Positions 60,014 through 64,000 of a stretch of DNA of 64,000 bases are shown one piece after another. Location of the stretch: NCBI RefSeq assembly GCF_000208745.1, contig NC_030854.1:29003599-29067598 (forward strand), read 5' to 3'. Below the pieces are notes generated by a model. That model had not been told where the DNA came from and did not search any database. It saw nothing but the letters and a program-made list of their open reading frames with translations. Each line of letters begins with the position of its first letter. Position 1 is the first letter of the stretch. The translations under genes and the position numbers were made by a program. Source of the DNA: Theobroma cacao. Taxonomy: Eukaryota; Streptophyta; Magnoliopsida; Malvales; Malvaceae.

Positions 60014-62069
60014 TGTAACACCCTGTACTCTCGTTTAGAAGCCCATAAGACCATATTGGTAGAACGAAGGGACATTTAACGTAAATTTAAGTGCCATAGA
60101 GTGAGAATGGGCGAAAAGAATATATATTGAAATAAAATATTATTTATGAACAAAATATTATTAAAATATTAAATTAATATTTTATTAATTAAGAAAATTA
60201 GTCTGAAACAAGGTATATGACTAATTTAAGTAGGGGAGAAGAAGTAAGAAAAAATTTCAGAGAGAAAACAATGATAATTGAGGTCGCGTGATTTTTTTTA
60301 AATCAAGCTAGTGCGATAAGTAAATATTTAAATATTATGTTAATACCGCGTTAAAGTGTAACTTTGACATTTTGATTGTACACATGTAAAGGAAGATAGA
60401 TAGACTAAAATTCAAATTTAAAACGTGTCAGAAGGGCCAAATTGTTATAAAGGAAAGTTTGAGGATTTAAATATAAATTAAATAAAAGAAATAGAATAAA
60501 CAAAAAAATAATAATAAAAAAAATAAAAAAAAATGAATGAAGAGCCAGAAAGAGAAAGAAAGAAACGGGAAAGGAAAAAAGAATAGTTAGATACACGCAC
60601 GAACCAATAGCGAAATAGCGTCCCGCTATTGTGAGGTAAGTGGGTGCTAAATTTCAAAAACTATATCTCGATAAATATATTTTATATGTTACATTTGATA
60701 GTTGACAAAATTGTGAAAAGCATGAGTTCGTAGAAAGCCTTAGGTTGTTTGTGATTGCAATCAAGGATTTTAAATTCATTTTTTTTCTATATTATATATA
60801 AGTATATATCTACATGCTTTTAATTACGAAGAAACAAACCTTTGACTGACTTTTCACTTCAAAATCATACCTTGCAAGCTTGTGTGATGTTTGAGTCAAT
60901 GATCACTAGTTGATTCATGGGATTTGATAAAAAAATTTATTGATTTCACTTAGTATGCTGATTTGATAGATATGCCATGCTTTGAAATAAAATTATGTAT
61001 AACATTCAATTTATGATTATATTGCTTTTGATCTGTCATGTTTTGCAAATGCATTAAATTGTAATAATTTTCATTTTAACGTGATTGAGATACTCTGGGG
61101 TAGGGCCTATTACCACACCAGGTAAAGTGTGGTTTTTGTACACAAAGTAATAATTGTTGAGTATCGATATTTGATTGTAAAAGGGGGACCTGAAGCCTCG
61201 ATTCTTATTAAGTGGCGTGGGCAGTTCCCACGAGTAGGTGATGATGTCTTAGAGAGTAAGCCTAAGGGCTATACTAAACCTACCCGAGAATTATGCTTAC
61301 TTGTGGATTTTTATTACACAAAGCATGTCATTAACACTTGAAATTTACCATTGAATGGCAAGTGAAATTTGCATATTTATTGGTGATAAGTTATTTCACA
61401 TTTTTTTTATTTGAGACTCTTCATTCTACACTTGCCAGTAGATTTACTGTTGACTGAATATCAAAATTGAAAGATTTTTTTTAGTACCTTAAATATAACC
61501 GTTTTCATATATGTTTATTTGTGATTTATTATTTTTAAGACTTGCAAGGTATAAAAATAAAATCTCTCAGTTTAATGGAGTGTATTTTCTATGCCTACTC
61601 TTGGATTTATAAATACTCCATCTTTATGTTTGTTTCCTCTCCTCGTCTGCTCACGGGGTCGATGATCACTGAGTCTGTGGGACTCACACCCCTCTTATTT
61701 TCCCTTTTTTCATATAGGGATTAGCCTAATGTGTAATCATCGGGGCATATGGTCCACCGCAGATTAGGTAAAAACATCTCCTAACCCACTCCGAGTCGCT
61801 CCACTACCTAAGGTTGTGTCATAAAGAATTTGCTAGATGTTGAAAAATGTTGTTAACTTATGACATGAATTGTTAAAGACCTTGTAATTGATATTTAATT
61901 GTTATTATTTTGAATGGAGTAAACATTAGTACAATTATTAATATTCATTTACGCACATGGATGTGTATTTAATGAATCTAATGGAAATCTCAAATGAAGC
62001 TTGTTTGAGACTTGGCAAAACTCCTCGAAAGTCTCAGACACCGGTAGCGATCTAGGAGGGGTCGTTACA
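60014..62069. mobile_element. Large solo LTR (2.06 kb), Gypsy chromovirus-like
   Basis: Begins TGTAACACCCTGTAC and ends GGGGTCGTTACA, so the ends are inverted TGTAAC..GTTACA. It is flanked by a perfect AGAAA duplication (60009-60013 and 62070-62074). No primer site, purine tract or pol was found. It has the same general build as 25374-28298 and the LARD LTRs (long, TGT.A....CCC start), but the sequence is different. Confidence 0.87.
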
Positions 62070-62792
62070 AGAAAATTCGGGAAACTCGTAAATCTCTCAA
62101 CTGCTCTTTAAAGAATTTTAAAATGAAGAAGAATAGAGTTTTTGGAAATATGGAATGTTTTGAATGAATTTTTCAAAAAGAGGGGCTGGATATTTATAGA
62201 TAGTGAACCATCACCAATGTGCCTCTTCATTTAGGTACACCTATTCAAAAGTGAACAAATATGTCCATCTATAGGTACGTCCCTTTCTACAATCAAATAT
62301 TATACCTCTTTCAATAAACACATTAAATTTTGAATCATCAAGAATAAAATAAAAACATAAAATCCAACACCGAACTCTAACACATATCAGGTGAGATAAT
62401 ACATGTACAAATTGGGGTGACGATGAGGGAACTTTGGTGAAAATAGAACAAAAAAATTTCTTCCTTTCTAAGAGACGTTCATGAAACATAGACCACTCAT
62501 TTTGCACCTTGCTCTTAACCCCTTCCAAGGAGCTCTCCCATCCTCTTGCTTGCCCTGGTTCCCAAGAGAAGGAATTACCGGATGAGTACGCCATTGTGAA
62601 TCTACCACACCAATTTTTTTCATTTGCAGGCTCAACACATCTTTTGAGAACAAAACCCAATCTCCATCCATTTTTCTTAAAAGCATTGTATTAATAGATA
62701 ACTAAACTAACCTCATGCAAAGGAGAACCAAAGCCACCCGTCAGACCTCTCAAATTAGAAGTCATATGGCACTCAACCAACGTAGCTAGGTG
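62070..62792. other. Unassigned DNA right of the solo LTR
   Basis: Unannotated. Overlapping frames of 60-140 codons exist at 62241-62694 on both strands but show no recognisable domain. It may be the remains of an older element into which the solo LTR inserted. Confidence 0.35.
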
Positions 62793-63190
62793 CATTAAAA
62801 AAATATACACTTTTACCGACAAAATGGATCTCTCGGCAGTTACCGACGAATCACCGACGAAAGAAGATAACGATAAATACTAACAAAATACTAACAGAAT
62901 CATATCTTTGATATTCTGTTGGTAAGACAATGGCGTGCAATAATAGTCAAATGGCATGAAGTTTATTGACGAAATCTATTCGCTAGTAATGTCTTTATCG
63001 ATGGAATTTACCGACCATATTTCTGATGGAATATTTGTTCTGTAATATAGTTAAATTGCCAATGGAAATTTTATCGGTCGGAGAGACCAATGCAAAGGTC
63101 GGTAAGTTTACCACAGATTTACTGATGAAATTTCATCGATAATTTTTTTTTAATTATCGATGGAACATTTCATCAGTGATTTCATCGGTA
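62793..63190. mobile_element. CACTA-like transposon end
   Basis: Starts CATTAAAAAAATATACAC and then TTTTACCGAC, close to the 33370 terminus read inwards (CACAACAAAAAAAATATG, TTTTACCGATAG). It is followed by many diverged ACCGACGAA and TCATCGGTAAT words through 63185, including inverted pairs such as TTCATCGATAA / TTATCGATGGAA near 63138-63167. The outermost CACTA bases are changed (CATTA). No transposase is in view, and the other end may lie outside the window. Confidence 0.5.
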
Positions 63191-64000
63191 ATCTAAATTA
63201 AAACCCCCACACGACCTTTTTCCCCTATTTCTCCCTTCTCTCTTCTCCCTTCTCCCTTATCCTCTCTGTTTCTTAATTTCTCCCACTGCTCGATCTCACG
63301 CCCGACCTCATCACATCCTTTGCTAATTGAAATTGACCAGACCCAAGCCGACGACCAACCCAGCCCTTCACTAGTCTTACTCGTTCTCTTATTTAATCGA
63401 CTCCCCTTGCTTCTGCTTCTTGTAGACACTAAATTATAAACAAAAAAAAATGATGAATGAATTAAAAAATATATATAGTAAAATTAAAAAAAATAAAAAA
63501 AAATTGAAAAATGATGAAAAAATGAAAAAAGAAAGGAGAGAGGTACGACTGGCAGGGTGCGGACGCACCCTACCAGGCGCCATCCTCACCTTGTCAGACG
63601 TGAAAAATTCACATCTGGCAAGGTAGTGGAGTGTGCCCCCTCCAGAGCCCAGGAATCGGGTATAAAAGGGAGGGGACACTGTAGCATTCGAGGAGGGGGG
63701 AGATGAACAAATCTGTAAAAACAAAAAAATTCCCAGATTTCTAGCAAGGGGGAAGCCACAAACAAAAAAAAGAAAGAAGAAAGAAAGAGGGCAGGGGGCT
63801 TTTTCTTAGTGCCGCCGGTTTGGGTGAGTGAGGAAGGGGGAGATCTTGGGTGAGAGAGCAAAAAAAGATCTTGGGTGAGAGAGCAAAAAGAGATCTTGGG
63901 TGAGAGAAAGGGGAGGAAAAAGTGAAAAAGTGAAAAAATGATAAAAAATAGTGGGATTTCTTAAAGTGTGTCCTGGGTAGACCTCCCATTTCCCACCCCA
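63190..64000. other. Pyrimidine- and purine-tract DNA, possibly the start of an LTR element
   Basis: A CT-rich tract (63190-63290) is followed at 63423 by TGTAGACACTAAATTATAAA, a plausible LTR start. Two hairpins (63549-63576 and 63589-63623), a TATA box (TATAAAAGGGAGGGG at 63661) and an AG-rich leader come next, as in an LTR promoter. The window ends before any primer site or second LTR, so the assignment cannot be completed. Confidence 0.35.
63841..63909 (+). repeat. Tandem 25-base repeat, nearly three copies
   Basis: AGATCTTGGGTGAGAGAGCA units begin at 63841, 63866 and 63891. The last copy is partial. Confidence 0.85.

Noticed and set aside
62241..62660. 139-codon minus-strand frame near the right end
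   Set aside because: Overlaps other frames of similar length, no recognisable domain, in likely transposon-derived DNA.

Overview
The window is nuclear DNA of a flowering plant, almost certainly a eudicot. It is AT-rich, has intron-containing and intronless plant genes, a dirigent-protein tandem array, and plant-type LTR retrotransposons (Copia, large-LTR chromovirus-like Gypsy, TRIM), a plant L1-type LINE and CACTA-like ends. Species cannot be fixed from the sequence. Two unresolved bases (N) lie at 4772 and 46649.

Layout. 1-14 kb is a mostly low-repeat gene segment. It holds an intronless C2H2 zinc-finger repressor-type transcription factor (923-1639, +) and a six-exon gene for a small conserved protein of unknown function (9567-13924, -; 155 aa by hand splicing, with a tRNA-derived SINE-like insertion in intron 2). 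14.5-58.6 kb is an array of four dirigent genes, all on the + strand: DIR-A (14567-15151, intact), DIR-B (17586-23238, pseudogene split by a Copia element), DIR-C (49932-55364, pseudogene with lost start codon, two nonsense codons and two LTR-element insertions) and DIR-D (58020-58607, intact). Only the outer two look functional. Intergenic DNA around the genes is also duplicated, in a shuffled order, so the array grew by unequal exchange.

The space between DIR-B and DIR-C (23-50 kb) is filled by mobile DNA: a 2.9-kb solo LTR with perfect 5-bp target duplication (25374-28298), a LINE whose 5' half is inverted relative to its 3' half (28587 to about 33000), a CACTA-like terminus (to 33370), and a nest in which a TRIM (34635-34954) carries a Copia element (34957-49136), which carries a large non-coding Gypsy-type element with about 3.2-kb LTRs (37089-47853). 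Downstream of DIR-C is a 1.8-kb insert flanked by a perfect 15-bp direct repeat with a poly(A)-like end and no ORF (55613-57445). Beyond DIR-D are a 2.06-kb solo LTR (60014-62069), another CACTA-like end (from about 62793), and what may be the start of a further LTR element with two strong hairpins upstream of a TATA box (63.4-64.0 kb).

Functionally the host genes are independent: a transcription factor, a housekeeping-like small protein, and secreted dirigent proteins that guide phenoxy-radical coupling in the apoplast. The main story is the birth and decay of a dirigent cluster under retrotransposon pressure: mosaic paralogues, nested insertions, solo LTRs left by recombination, and L1-type target-primed insertions.
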